NCBI RefSeq assembly: GCF_040605455.1
Contig: NZ_JBEXCV010000041.1
Location: 1 to 58,955 of the forward strand
Length of the DNA: 58,955 bases
Source of the DNA: Embleya sp040605455
GTDB taxonomy: Bacteria; Actinomycetota; Actinomycetes; Streptomycetales; Streptomycetaceae
Reading direction: 5' to 3'
Part shown: in pieces, positions 8,754-17,000 of the stretch
Layout of the letters: each line of letters starts with the position of its first letter
Position numbering within the stretch: position 1 is the first letter of the stretch
Translations under genes and position numbers: made by a program
Notes under the pieces: model-generated
Told to the model about the DNA's origin: nothing
Databases searched by the model: none
What the model saw: only the letters and a program-made list of their open reading frames with translations

Positions 8754-9758
8754 GTGTCAGCCTCCAAGGCAGATGCGGTGGTCGCGACTCCTACGCAGCC
8801 CCCGCGCAACCAGGCGCCCTCCGGCGTCAGACGCGCAACGAAGCCCCCACGCAAGCCGTCGGGGATCGTCAAGTCGGTTACCCCGTACCTTCTTGTCGCG
8901 CCCGCGATCCTCGGGATCGTCTTCCTGCTGTTCTATCCGGTGGTCCGGAACGTCATGTTGTCGTTCCAGCATTACCGCTTCAAGCAGCTGATCTCACGGT
9001 CGGCCGACTACGTCGGCTGGGAGAACTACCAGGAGATCCTCAAGGACAGCGAATTCTGGGAAGTCACCCGCCGCACGTTCTACTTCACCGCGGTCAACGT
9101 CGTGGCGGTCATGCTGATCTCCACGGTGTGCGCGCTGATGCTGATGAAGCTCGGCAAGACCATGCGCATCATGGTGCTCATCGGGCTGGTCGCCGCCTGG
9201 GCGACCCCGGTCATCGCGGCCACCACGATCTTCAAGTGGCTTTTCCGCTCGGACAACGGCGTGGTCAACTGGGCGCTGGTCAAGCTCGGCTTCGACTACG
9301 AGGGCTACACCTGGTTCGGGCACGCGGGCTCCACCCTGACGGTGGTCACCCTGCTCATCGTGTGGCAGTCGATCCCCTTCGCGACGCTGACCCTGTATGC
9401 CGGTCTGACCACGGTCTCCACCGACATCTACGAGTCGGCCCGCCTGGACGGCGCGGGCCCGGTGCGGATCTTCCGCTCGATCACCTTCCCGATCCTGCGC
9501 CCGATCTTCGCGCTGGTGGCCTCGCTCGAAGTGATCTGGATCTTCAAGTCCTTCGCCCAGATCTGGGCGATCGCGGGTGAGAACGGCCCGATCAACGAGG
9601 TGCGCACGCTGCCCGTGTACGCCTACCAACAAGGCATGTCGGCCAAATTGTTCGACATGGCCGGGGCGATTTCCACGATCACCGTGGTGATCCTCGCCGT
9701 AATGCTCGTCTTCTACTTCCGTCAGATGTTCAAGCAGGAACGGGAGGCCGACAAGTGA
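8754..9758 (+). CDS. dasB: Chito-oligosaccharide ABC permease DasB
   Basis: A 334-aa inner-membrane permease (MalF type) with a hydrophilic N-terminus of about 40 residues, six hydrophobic segments and the EAA-loop motif YESARLDGAGPVRIF that contacts the ATPase. I chose the GTG at 8754 (GGAAGG upstream); the open frame extends back to 8538 but that stretch is Pro/Arg/Gly-rich non-coding text. It overlaps dasC by four bases (GTGA). No ATPase gene is present; in Streptomyces the shared ATPase MsiK serves this transporter. Confidence 0.93.
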   Translation: MSASKADAVVATPTQPPRNQAPSGVRRATKPPRKPSGIVKSVTPYLLVAPAILGIVFLLFYPVVRNVMLSFQHYRFKQLISRSADYVGWENYQEILKDSEFWEVTRRTFYFTAVNVVAVMLISTVCALMLMKLGKTMRIMVLIGLVAAWATPVIAATTIFKWLFRSDNGVVNWALVKLGFDYEGYTWFGHAGSTLTVVTLLIVWQSIPFATLTLYAGLTTVSTDIYESARLDGAGPVRIFRSITFPILRPIFALVASLEVIWIFKSFAQIWAIAGENGPINEVRTLPVYAYQQGMSAKLFDMAGAISTITVVILAVMLVFYFRQMFKQEREADK

Positions 9759-10588
9759 AGGCGCGCACCCTGAAGCGGATTCCACTCAACATCGCGGCAC
9801 TGCTGGTCTTCGCCGTTTCGATCTTCCCGGTCTACTGGATGGTCCTCACCGCGTTCAAGCCGGCCAAGGACATCCAATCGGCGACGCCGAAGTTCTGGCC
9901 GAGTTCGATCTCGTTCCACAATTTCGACACCGCGACCAGTGAGCCGCATTTCTGGGACTACTGGCGCAACAGCCTGATTGTCGCGGGTGTGGGCGTGCTC
10001 CTGGCGCTGGTCGTCGCGTGCTTCGCCGCGTTCGCGGTGGCCCGGATGCAGTGGAAGGGCCGGGCGCCCTTCATCCTGATGGTGTTCATCGCACAGATGG
10101 CGCCGTGGGAAGCGCTGATGATCCCGATGTACCTGATCGCGCGCGACAACGACCTGCTCGACTCGCTGCCGATGCTCACCGCGATCTATTTCGTGATGAC
10201 GCTGCCGTTCTCGATCGTGACGCTGCGCGGCTTCCTCGGCGGCATTCCGGTCGAGTTGGAGGAGGCCGCGCGGGTGGACGGCTGTTCGCGGTTCACCGCG
10301 TTCCGCAAGATCGTCTTCCCGCTGCTGGCCCCGGGCCTGCTGTCCACGTCGCTGTTCGGCTTCATCACCGCGTGGAACGAGTTCGCGTTCGCCAACGCGC
10401 TCCTGCTGAACAAGCCGGAGCAGCGGACCCTGCCGACCTGGCTCAACTCGTTCAGCAACGGAATCACCATCGACTGGGGCGCCATCATGGCCGCCTCGAC
10501 CCTGTTCATGCTTCCGGTTCTTGCGATTTTCCTGGTGTTGCAGGGCAAGGTCACCGGCGGTCTCACCTCCGGCGCGGTAAAGGGCTGA
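9755..10588 (+). CDS. dasC: Chito-oligosaccharide ABC permease DasC
   Basis: A 277-aa MalG-type permease forming the second transmembrane half of the DasABC importer. Six membrane segments and the EAA loop ELEEAARVDGCSRFTAFRKI are present. The start GTG overlaps the dasB stop (GTGA), implying translational coupling. The gene ends six bases before dasD. Confidence 0.94.
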   Translation: MKARTLKRIPLNIAALLVFAVSIFPVYWMVLTAFKPAKDIQSATPKFWPSSISFHNFDTATSEPHFWDYWRNSLIVAGVGVLLALVVACFAAFAVARMQWKGRAPFILMVFIAQMAPWEALMIPMYLIARDNDLLDSLPMLTAIYFVMTLPFSIVTLRGFLGGIPVELEEAARVDGCSRFTAFRKIVFPLLAPGLLSTSLFGFITAWNEFAFANALLLNKPEQRTLPTWLNSFSNGITIDWGAIMAASTLFMLPVLAIFLVLQGKVTGGLTSGAVKG

Positions 10589-10594
10589 TCGACC

Positions 10595-12061
10595 ATGTCC
10601 GAACGTCTCGAGCGCCTCGCGCTCGCCGTCCTACAGCCCGGCTTCGACGGCCTGACCGCGCCCGGGTGGCTGCGGCACCACATCGCCGGGGGACTGGGCT
10701 CGGTGGGTCTGTTCGGTCGCAACATCGCGACCCCCGAGCAGGTCACCGCACTGACCGAGGAACTGCGCCGGGAAAACCCCGACCTCGTCGTCGCGATCGA
10801 CGAGGAGGGTGGTGACGTCACCCGCATCCACGTGAACACGGGCAGCCGTTGGCCGGGCAACCTGGCACTCGGCGTCGTGGACGACGCCGCGACCACCGAG
10901 GCGGTCGCCCGCGGGCTCGGCCGTGAGCTGGCCGCGTACGGCGTCAACCTCAACTGGGCGCCGTCGGCCGACGTGAACTCCAACCCGGACAACCCGATCA
11001 TCGGCGTGCGGTCCTTCGGGTCCGACCCCGAGCTGGTCGCCCGGCACACCGCCGCGTACGTGACCGGCCTGCAGGCGGCCGGCGTGGCCGCGTGCGTCAA
11101 GCACTTCCCCGGCCACGGCGACACCGCGATGGACTCGCACCACGGGCTGCCGCGCGTGGACGCCTCGCGCGAGACGCTGGCCGCGCGCGAGCTGGTCCCG
11201 TTCCACGCGAGCATCGCGGCGGGCAGCAAGGCGATCATGAGCGCGCACATCGTGCTGCCGGCCTACGACACCGAGCTCCCCGCGACGCTGTCCAAGACGA
11301 TCATGACCGGGTTGCTGCGCCAGGAACTGGGCTACACCGGCCTGATCGTCACCGACGCGATCGAGATGGGCGCGATAGCCGACACCTACGGCATCGCCGA
11401 GGGCACCGTGCGCGCGATCGCGGCCGGCGTCGACGCGGTGTGCGTGGGCGGTGGGTTGTGCGACGAGGAGACCGTGCTGCATCTGCGCGACGCGCTGGTG
11501 AGCGCGGTCCGCGAGGGCCGCCTCGCCGAGGAGCGGCTGTTCGACGCCGCAGCCCGGGTGCACGAGCTGGCCGGCTGGGCCAAGGTCGGCGCGGCCGAAC
11601 CGGTCGACTACGCACTCGGCCTGGACGCGGCCCGCCGCGCGGTCCGGGTGACCGGCACGGTGGTACCGATCACCACTCCCGCACACGTGGTCGAGCTGTC
11701 GCCCACCGCCAACATCGCGGTCGGCGAGCAGACCCCGTGGGGCATCGCCCCGGTCCTGACCGAGGCCCTGCCCGGCACCACCTTCACCCGGGCCCGGACC
11801 GCGGAGCCGCAGCTGATCGACCACGTGCTGCGCGCGGCGACCGACCGCCCCCTGGTCCTGGTGGTCCGCAACCTGGATCACCACGGGTGGGCCGGCGACA
11901 TCGCGGGGAGCCTGCTCGCCGCGCGACCGGACGCCGTCGTGGTCGAGATGGGCATCCCCGGAGCTGCCACTCCGGGCGCCGCCCACCTCGCCACGCACGG
12001 CGCCGCCACGGTCTGCGGCATCGCCGCGGCCGAGATCCTGACCGGCCGCCGGCTGGGCTGA
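10595..12061 (+). CDS. dasD: Glycoside hydrolase family 3 beta-N-acetylglucosaminidase DasD
   Basis: A 488-aa GH3 enzyme of the NagZ subgroup that removes terminal GlcNAc from imported chito-oligosaccharides. The signature KHFPGHGDTAMDSHHGLP (residues 169-186) contains the Asp180/His182 acid/base dyad, and the nucleophile is Asp254 in LIVTDAIEMGA. No signal peptide is seen, so it acts in the cytoplasm. Its position directly after dasC supports co-transcription with the importer. A murein-recycling role is possible in this family, but the das context favours chitobiose. Confidence 0.92.
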   Translation: MSERLERLALAVLQPGFDGLTAPGWLRHHIAGGLGSVGLFGRNIATPEQVTALTEELRRENPDLVVAIDEEGGDVTRIHVNTGSRWPGNLALGVVDDAATTEAVARGLGRELAAYGVNLNWAPSADVNSNPDNPIIGVRSFGSDPELVARHTAAYVTGLQAAGVAACVKHFPGHGDTAMDSHHGLPRVDASRETLAARELVPFHASIAAGSKAIMSAHIVLPAYDTELPATLSKTIMTGLLRQELGYTGLIVTDAIEMGAIADTYGIAEGTVRAIAAGVDAVCVGGGLCDEETVLHLRDALVSAVREGRLAEERLFDAAARVHELAGWAKVGAAEPVDYALGLDAARRAVRVTGTVVPITTPAHVVELSPTANIAVGEQTPWGIAPVLTEALPGTTFTRARTAEPQLIDHVLRAATDRPLVLVVRNLDHHGWAGDIAGSLLAARPDAVVVEMGIPGAATPGAAHLATHGAATVCGIAAAEILTGRRLG

Positions 12062-12097
12062 CGGCCGGATCGACCCGGCGTGTCGGTAGGACACGAT

Positions 12098-12175
12098 GCG
12101 TCCGGACGCTGTGAACCCGTTCGACACGGTGCGTCCGGACGCCGTGAACCGGTTCGACACCGGGCCACCGGACAC
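12098..12175. repeat. 33-bp tandem repeat, about 2.4 copies
   Basis: Units begin at 12098, 12131 and 12164 (partial) with a core GCGTCCGGACGC(C/T)GTGAACC then a GTTCGACAC block. The array fills part of the 265-base dasD-SIS gap. The period is a multiple of three, but no convincing gene covers it on either strand. Confidence 0.7.
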
Positions 12176-12326
12176 TGGGAACCGGTAGCCGGGCAGACGA
12201 AAGCCGGGCACCACGCCCCGTCACCGAGGATCCACGCGACACCTCGAAACAAATCCACGCGGCATCTCGAAATACCGCAGTCAGCAGTCGGCAATCAGAC
12301 AAGTGGAATCAACGGAAGGCCGCACC

Positions 12327-13400
12327 ATGTCCGCCACCACCGACGACCGTGACGCCCTGGGGCCCGACCGGGGCACCATCATGTCCGCCGAGATGGCGGA
12401 GCAGCCTGCCGTCCTGCGCCGGATCCTGGCCGAGGGCGCTCCGGCGATCCGGGCCATCGCGGCCGAGATCGCCGCGCGCAACCCGCGCTTCGTGCTGCTG
12501 ACGGCGCGCGGCACCAGCGACAACGCCGCGCTGTACGCGAAGTACCTGATCGAGGTGCTGCTCGGCAAGCCGGCCGGGCTCACCTCGATGTCCACGACCA
12601 CCGCCTACGGCGCGGAGCCGGACCTGACCGACTGCCTGGTCGTCACGGTCTCCCAGTCGGGCGGCTCACCCGACCTGGTGGCCTCGACCGAGGCGGCCCG
12701 CAAGGCCGGCGCGATCACCCTCGCGGTGACCAACAACCCGGACTCGGCCCTGGCCGCCGTCTCCGAGTTCCACATCGACGTGCTCGCCGGCCCGGAGAAG
12801 GCGCTGCCGGCGACGAAGACGTACACCGCGGAACTGCTCGCGCTCTACCTGTTCGTCGAGGGCCTGCGCGGCGGCGACACGTCGCCGGCCGACCTGCTGC
12901 CCACCCTGGCCCGGGACATCCTGGACCGCCGGCACGAGGTCGCCGAGTTGGCCCAGCGGTACCGCTTCGCGCAGCGCCTGGTGATCACCTCGCGCGGCTA
13001 CGGCTACCCGACGGCGCGCGAGGCCGCGCTCAAGATCATGGAGACCAGCTACATCCCGGCCCAGCCGTTCTCCGGCGCGGACCTGCTGCACGGTCCCCTG
13101 GCCATGGTCGACAACGTCAGCCCGGTGATCGCGGTGGTCCCCGACGGCAAGGGCGGCGACGCGCTCCAGCCCGTCCTGGAGCGGCTGCGCGGCCGGGGCG
13201 CGGACCTGATGGTGATCGGTACGGCCGACCAGGTCGGTCGGGCCTCGGCCGGGTTCGTCCTCCCCGAAGGCGTGGCCGAGGAGGTCCAGCCGATCCTGGA
13301 GATCATCCCGCTGCAACTCCTCGCCTACGAGGTCACCATGGCGCGGGGCCTCGACCCGGACGCTCCCCGCGCGCTCGCGAAGGTGACCAAGACGCACTGA
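12327..13400 (+). CDS. Two-SIS-domain aminosugar-phosphate enzyme (GlmS-isomerase-like)
   Basis: A 357-aa protein of two sugar-isomerase domains without the glutamine amidotransferase half of GlmS. Visible motifs are TARGTSDNAALYAK (59-72), VSQSGGSPDL (108-117) and the GlmS-like active-site run REAALKIMETSYI with LLHGPLAM (231-260). It starts at ATG 12327, seven bases after CGGAAGGC. The position next to dasD is where S. coelicolor has nagB. Likely roles are a NagB-II-type glucosamine-6-phosphate deaminase or the SIS-type GlcNAc-6-phosphate dehydratase (NagS) described in Streptomyces. Sequence alone does not separate these. Confidence 0.85.
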   Translation: MSATTDDRDALGPDRGTIMSAEMAEQPAVLRRILAEGAPAIRAIAAEIAARNPRFVLLTARGTSDNAALYAKYLIEVLLGKPAGLTSMSTTTAYGAEPDLTDCLVVTVSQSGGSPDLVASTEAARKAGAITLAVTNNPDSALAAVSEFHIDVLAGPEKALPATKTYTAELLALYLFVEGLRGGDTSPADLLPTLARDILDRRHEVAELAQRYRFAQRLVITSRGYGYPTAREAALKIMETSYIPAQPFSGADLLHGPLAMVDNVSPVIAVVPDGKGGDALQPVLERLRGRGADLMVIGTADQVGRASAGFVLPEGVAEEVQPILEIIPLQLLAYEVTMARGLDPDAPRALAKVTKTH

Positions 13401-13411
13401 ACTCGTGGCCG

Positions 13412-13585
13412 CATGGCCCTGATCGGTCCGGGTGGCTCGGGCCTCCGGGCTGCGGCCGCGATGTACGTGGCTCGGGAGGTGCACCCACCCGCTCCTCCCG
13501 TTGCGTTCGGCGCGGAGGTTGGGGTTTCAGGGACGTCGAGGGGGCCTGCCCCGGCCCCGTGGCGCCCGGCCGGGGCGGCCGGGTG
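13412..13585. repeat. Dispersed intergenic repeat, copy A
   Basis: Begins a few bases after the SIS gene stop. It shares ordered blocks with 40511-40680: the GCCCTGAT block, CGTGGCTCGGG, ACCCACCCGCTCC, GGAGGTTGGGGTTTCA and CGTCGAGGGGG. No protein frame is conserved between the copies. The rest of the 13401-13939 gap is very GC-rich with short CCCGTCACGCCC-like reiterations and holds nothing else I recognise. Confidence 0.75.
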
Positions 13586-13939
13586 GATTCCCGCGACGCG
13601 GGTTGGTTCGTCCCGCTCCGCTCGCTGCTTGGGGTGGCCTCTGCCGTGCGCTCGGGACCCGAGTCGGCTTGCCCCACTCGGGTGGGCTCCTCTCGCCGCA
13701 CCTGTACCTCCGGCGATCCGGCTCGTTGTGTTCACGATCCAGTCGGCCAACGCGCTGCCCGCCGACCCGCGTCACCGCGTTCCGCCGTGCTCCGCGACCC
13801 CGGTCACGACCCGGCCCGGCCCAAGAGCCGTGCTTCGCGCCCCCGTCACCGCCGCGCCCGTCACCGCCGCGCCCGTTACGCCCCGCCCGTCACGCCCCGG
13901 CCCAAGAGCCCGTGCCCTGCGAGCCCCGCCCCCGCCCCG

Positions 13940-14215
13940 TCACGCCCCCGGCCAAGTCCCCGTTGCCCGCTCGACTCCGACGGCGCTTGCTCGCTCGACT
14001 GCTGTGCGGGTGACGGCGAAGATTGCGCCCTCGATCGCGGCGGCGAGGAGGATTTCGGTCCAACCCCGGTCGCGTTCCCAGGCGTCGGGTGCGTCGTCCC
14101 GGCCGGTGAGCGTCGTCCAGGCCCGGTCGACGAGCTTTCCGGCGAGCAGGCCCGCGCCGATGCCTGCGAGTAGGCCGATCGGGCGATAGGGCAGTGCCTT
14201 GGCAGTCGTGTTCAT
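13940..14215 (-). CDS. DUF4235 family membrane protein
   Basis: A 91-aa protein with two membrane segments (about residues 12-30 and 52-70) and the conserved family text RPIGLLAGIGAGLLAGK, DDAPDAWERDR and EGAIFAVTRTAVERA. Function is unknown; the family is common in actinobacteria as a small envelope protein. ATG start at 14213-14215. It lies downstream of nagA on the same strand, 69 bases away, possibly co-transcribed. Confidence 0.85.
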   Translation of the reverse strand: MNTTAKALPYRPIGLLAGIGAGLLAGKLVDRAWTTLTGRDDAPDAWERDRGWTEILLAAAIEGAIFAVTRTAVERASAVGVERATGTWPGA

Positions 14216-14284
14216 GTCCTGCGGCTGCCCCGGGAGGGCGTGTCCACGCGGGCGGCTTGTCCGACCAGGGGGTGGCGGTAGCGG

Positions 14285-15439
14285 TCAGATGTCCGCTTCG
14301 TACGCCACCACGCCGCCGACCCATGTCTTGAGTACCGTCCAATCGTCGCTCCACCACACCAGGTCGGCGGCGGCGCCCGGGGTGAGGCGGCCCAGGTCGG
14401 TGCGGCCGAGGGCATCGGCGGGGACTCGGGTGGCGCTGGTGAGGACGCGGGCCGGGGGGTTGCCCAGGCCGATCAGGTTGCGGACGGCGAGGTCCAGGGT
14501 CAGCGCGGAGCCGGCGATCGTGCCGTCGGGGTTGCGCGGGACGTCACCCTCGACCAGGGTCACGTCGACGTCGCCGAGCCGGTAGCGGCCAGGGGGCATG
14601 CCCGCGGCGGCCATCGCGTCGGTGACCAGTGCGGTTCGCTCGCCGGCGACACGCAGGACCAGCGAGCAGACCGGGCCCACCACGTGGTGCAGGTCCGCGA
14701 TCAGGCCGGGGGTCAGCCGCGGGTCGCTCAGCGCCGCGCCCACCACGCCCGGTTCGCGGTGGCCCAGGCCGCGTTGCGCGTTGAACAGGTGGGTGACCAT
14801 GGTCGCGCCCGCGTCCGCGGCGGCGGACATCTCGGCGGCGGTCGCGTCCGTGTGTCCGGCCGAGACTCGGATCCCCGTGGCGACGATGCGCCGAATGGCC
14901 TCGAGCGCACCGGGAAGTTCCGGCGCCAGGGTGATCAGGGTCAGCGCTTCGCGGACCGGGTCGTCCAGGAGCAGGCGATCGACCAGTTCACGGGTGGGCT
15001 CGCGCAGGTACTGCGGCGGGTGGGTGCCGACCCGGGCCGGGGACAGGAACGGTCCCTCCAGGTGCACGCCCAGGTCGCGTGCGATGGGCTCCGGGGCGAA
15101 CTTGGCGCGCAGTTCCGCGGCCCGCACGAGGGCCGCGGTGAGCGTGTCCAGGTCGCCGGTGATGAAGGTCGGGCAGAACGCGGTGACCCCGGTCGCCGGG
15201 AGCTTCGCGGCGACCTCGCGCCACGCGGTCGCGTCGGCCGCCACGAAGTCGTGTCCGAACGCGCCGTTGAGCTGGATGTCGATCAGTCCCGGGGTGAGCA
15301 CGCCGTGCGGCAGTCGGATGCCGTCGGGCCCGCCGGGGCCCACGGTCACACCGGTGATCCGGCCCTGCTCCACACTCACCTCGGCCGGGCCGGCGAGCGT
15401 CCCGTCCACAAGCACGCGAGGTGCCCCAATGCCGGCCAC
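14285..15439 (-). CDS. nagA: N-acetylglucosamine-6-phosphate deacetylase NagA
   Basis: A 384-aa amidohydrolase converting GlcNAc-6-phosphate to glucosamine-6-phosphate and acetate. Metal and catalytic residues are visible: Glu128 in HLEGPF, His196 in GHTDAT, His217 in THLFNAQ and Asp274 in TDAMAAAG. The GTG start at 15437-15439 has AGGAAGGG five bases upstream. Two dre-type operators about 85-120 bases upstream place it under DasR. It supplies the product that both the deaminase step and DasR sensing depend on, linking it to the das genes 1-8 kb away. Confidence 0.96.
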   Translation of the reverse strand: MAGIGAPRVLVDGTLAGPAEVSVEQGRITGVTVGPGGPDGIRLPHGVLTPGLIDIQLNGAFGHDFVAADATAWREVAAKLPATGVTAFCPTFITGDLDTLTAALVRAAELRAKFAPEPIARDLGVHLEGPFLSPARVGTHPPQYLREPTRELVDRLLLDDPVREALTLITLAPELPGALEAIRRIVATGIRVSAGHTDATAAEMSAAADAGATMVTHLFNAQRGLGHREPGVVGAALSDPRLTPGLIADLHHVVGPVCSLVLRVAGERTALVTDAMAAAGMPPGRYRLGDVDVTLVEGDVPRNPDGTIAGSALTLDLAVRNLIGLGNPPARVLTSATRVPADALGRTDLGRLTPGAAADLVWWSDDWTVLKTWVGGVVAYEADI

Positions 15440-15522
15440 GCGTGCCCTTCCTTCCCTGCGGGACCGCTACGCGGCCGAACGTTCGGCGGCCTCCCGGTGC
15501 GGGCCGGGAGGCCGCCGCCCAT

Positions 15523-15538
15523 TTTGGTTCAGACCAAT
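15523..15538. promoter_or_regulatory. dre operator 3 (DasR site) upstream of nagA
   Basis: The core TGGTTCAGACCA (15525-15536) matches the DasR dyad except for two central bases. It lies 84 bases before the nagA start on the opposite strand, 19 bases from site 4. Confidence 0.75.
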
Positions 15539-15541
15539 CCT

Positions 15542-15557
15542 AGTTGTCTAGACCAAT
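15542..15557. promoter_or_regulatory. dre operator 4 (DasR site) upstream of nagA
   Basis: AGTTGTCTAGACCAAT has the perfect central GTCTAGAC of the DasR consensus and matches 13 of 16 positions. Paired with site 3, it mirrors the double-site layout before dasA. The rest of the 15440-15752 gap shows nothing further. Confidence 0.8.
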
Positions 15558-15752
15558 ATCGAGGGACATGCCACGTATACAGGCGGTTATCGGGTCAGGA
15601 GTGGCGAACCGCGGCTCGCAGAGGTGGCGCTCGGGACAAACTGCGGACAAGGCGGCGCCCCACCCCTCGGGAGACGGCACCCCGCAGCCGAGAAGTCGGC
15701 GCCCACCCTCAGCCGGCGGCGAGCCGCGCCCGAGAAGGCGGGCGCCGCACGC

Positions 15753-16931
15753 TCAGGAAGTGGCGAACCGCAGCGCCGACAGTGCCCGCGATACATCCGC
15801 CGCCGTCAGGTCCGCACGCGCCGCCAGCCGCAGCCGGGAGATGCCGTCCGGCACCGACGGCGGTCGGAAGCAGCCGACCAGGACCCCGGCCTCGGCGCAA
15901 CGCGCCGCGGTGTCGAAGGCGAGTTGCGCCTCGCCGATGAGCACCGACGCCACCGCGCCCTCGGGTTCGGTCACCCGCAGACCCGCCTCCCGGGCGCCCG
16001 TCGACAGCGCGCGTGCGTTTGCCCGTACCGCGTCGGCCAACCGCGGCTCCGCGCGCAGGATCCGCAACGCCTCCAGCGCCGCCGCCACACACGCCGGCGC
16101 CAACCCCGTGTCGAAGATGAACGGCCGTGCCGCGTCCACCAGATGCTCGATCACCCGGCCGGGCCCCAGCACCGCGCCGCCCTGCGAGCCCAGCGCCTTG
16201 GACAGCGTCGCGGTCGCCACCACGTCGTCGGCCCCCGCGAGCCCGGCCGCGTGTACCGCGCCCCGGCCACCCGAACCCACCACGCCGAGCCCGTGCGCCT
16301 CGTCCACGAGCAGAACGGCGCCATATCGCCGTGTGACGGCCGCAAGCTCGGCGAGTGGGGCGATGTCCCCATCCACCGAGAAAACCGCGTCCACGACCAC
16401 CAGGGCGCGTTCCTCGGCCCGTTCCGCGAGCGCCCGGGCCACCGCCGCCACGTCCCGGTGCCCGGTGATCGCCACCCGGGCCCGGGAGAGCCGGCACGCG
16501 TCCACGATCGACGCGTGGTTGATCGCGTCCGAGACGACCAGGCCGCCCTTGCCCACCAACCCCGCGATCACCCCGAGGTTGGCCAGGTATCCGGAGGAGA
16601 ACACCAGCGCCGCCTCTGCGCCCATGTGGTCGGCGAGCTCGGCCTCCAACTCGGCGTGCAGCGCGGTGGACCCGGTCACCAGCCGCGACCCGGTCGACCC
16701 GCCGCCCCACGTGCGCACCGCGCGCACCGTCGCCTCGACCACCCGTTCGTCGCGGGACAGCCCCAGGTAGTCGTTTCCGGCCAGATCCAAACCGCTCGCC
16801 GTCGCCTCGCGCGGACGCAGCCGGCGGCGCAGACCCGCCTCGACCCGCTGCTTCGCGCGGATGTCCAGCCAGTCGAGCGGGTGACCGCCGCCGCCGAGCG
16901 GCTGCCGTGGTGTGGGCGATTCGGTGGACAT
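15753..16931 (-). CDS. bioF: 8-amino-7-oxononanoate synthase BioF
   Basis: A 392-aa PLP enzyme joining pimeloyl-thioester and alanine in the first biotin-ring step. The PLP lysine is Lys245 in TATLSKALGSQGG, with Asp210 and His213 in VDEAHGLGVVG and the FSSGYLANLG segment at 111-120. The ATG at 16929-16931 follows GAGGT. It is separated from bioDB by the das/nag block and divergent from the pdtaS-like gene, so it is independently transcribed. The long N-terminal extension of the open frame is antisense to the kinase gene and was discarded. Confidence 0.93.
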   Translation of the reverse strand: MSTESPTPRQPLGGGGHPLDWLDIRAKQRVEAGLRRRLRPREATASGLDLAGNDYLGLSRDERVVEATVRAVRTWGGGSTGSRLVTGSTALHAELEAELADHMGAEAALVFSSGYLANLGVIAGLVGKGGLVVSDAINHASIVDACRLSRARVAITGHRDVAAVARALAERAEERALVVVDAVFSVDGDIAPLAELAAVTRRYGAVLLVDEAHGLGVVGSGGRGAVHAAGLAGADDVVATATLSKALGSQGGAVLGPGRVIEHLVDAARPFIFDTGLAPACVAAALEALRILRAEPRLADAVRANARALSTGAREAGLRVTEPEGAVASVLIGEAQLAFDTAARCAEAGVLVGCFRPPSVPDGISRLRLAARADLTAADVSRALSALRFATS

Positions 16932-17000
16932 CGATACCTCACAGGTGCGGCGAAGTGGGGCGGCCAGGATCGCAGGCCCGACGGAAAGTACGCTGCGCGT

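Noticed and set aside
13432..14013. Open frames over the 13401-13939 gap
   Set aside because: Frames exist on both strands because of GC bias, are not conserved between the two repeat copies, and have no start signals.
15624..17000. N-terminal extension of the pdtaS-like frame
   Set aside because: This part is antisense to bioF; the kinase homology starts at MNDLVRRHG after 17001.
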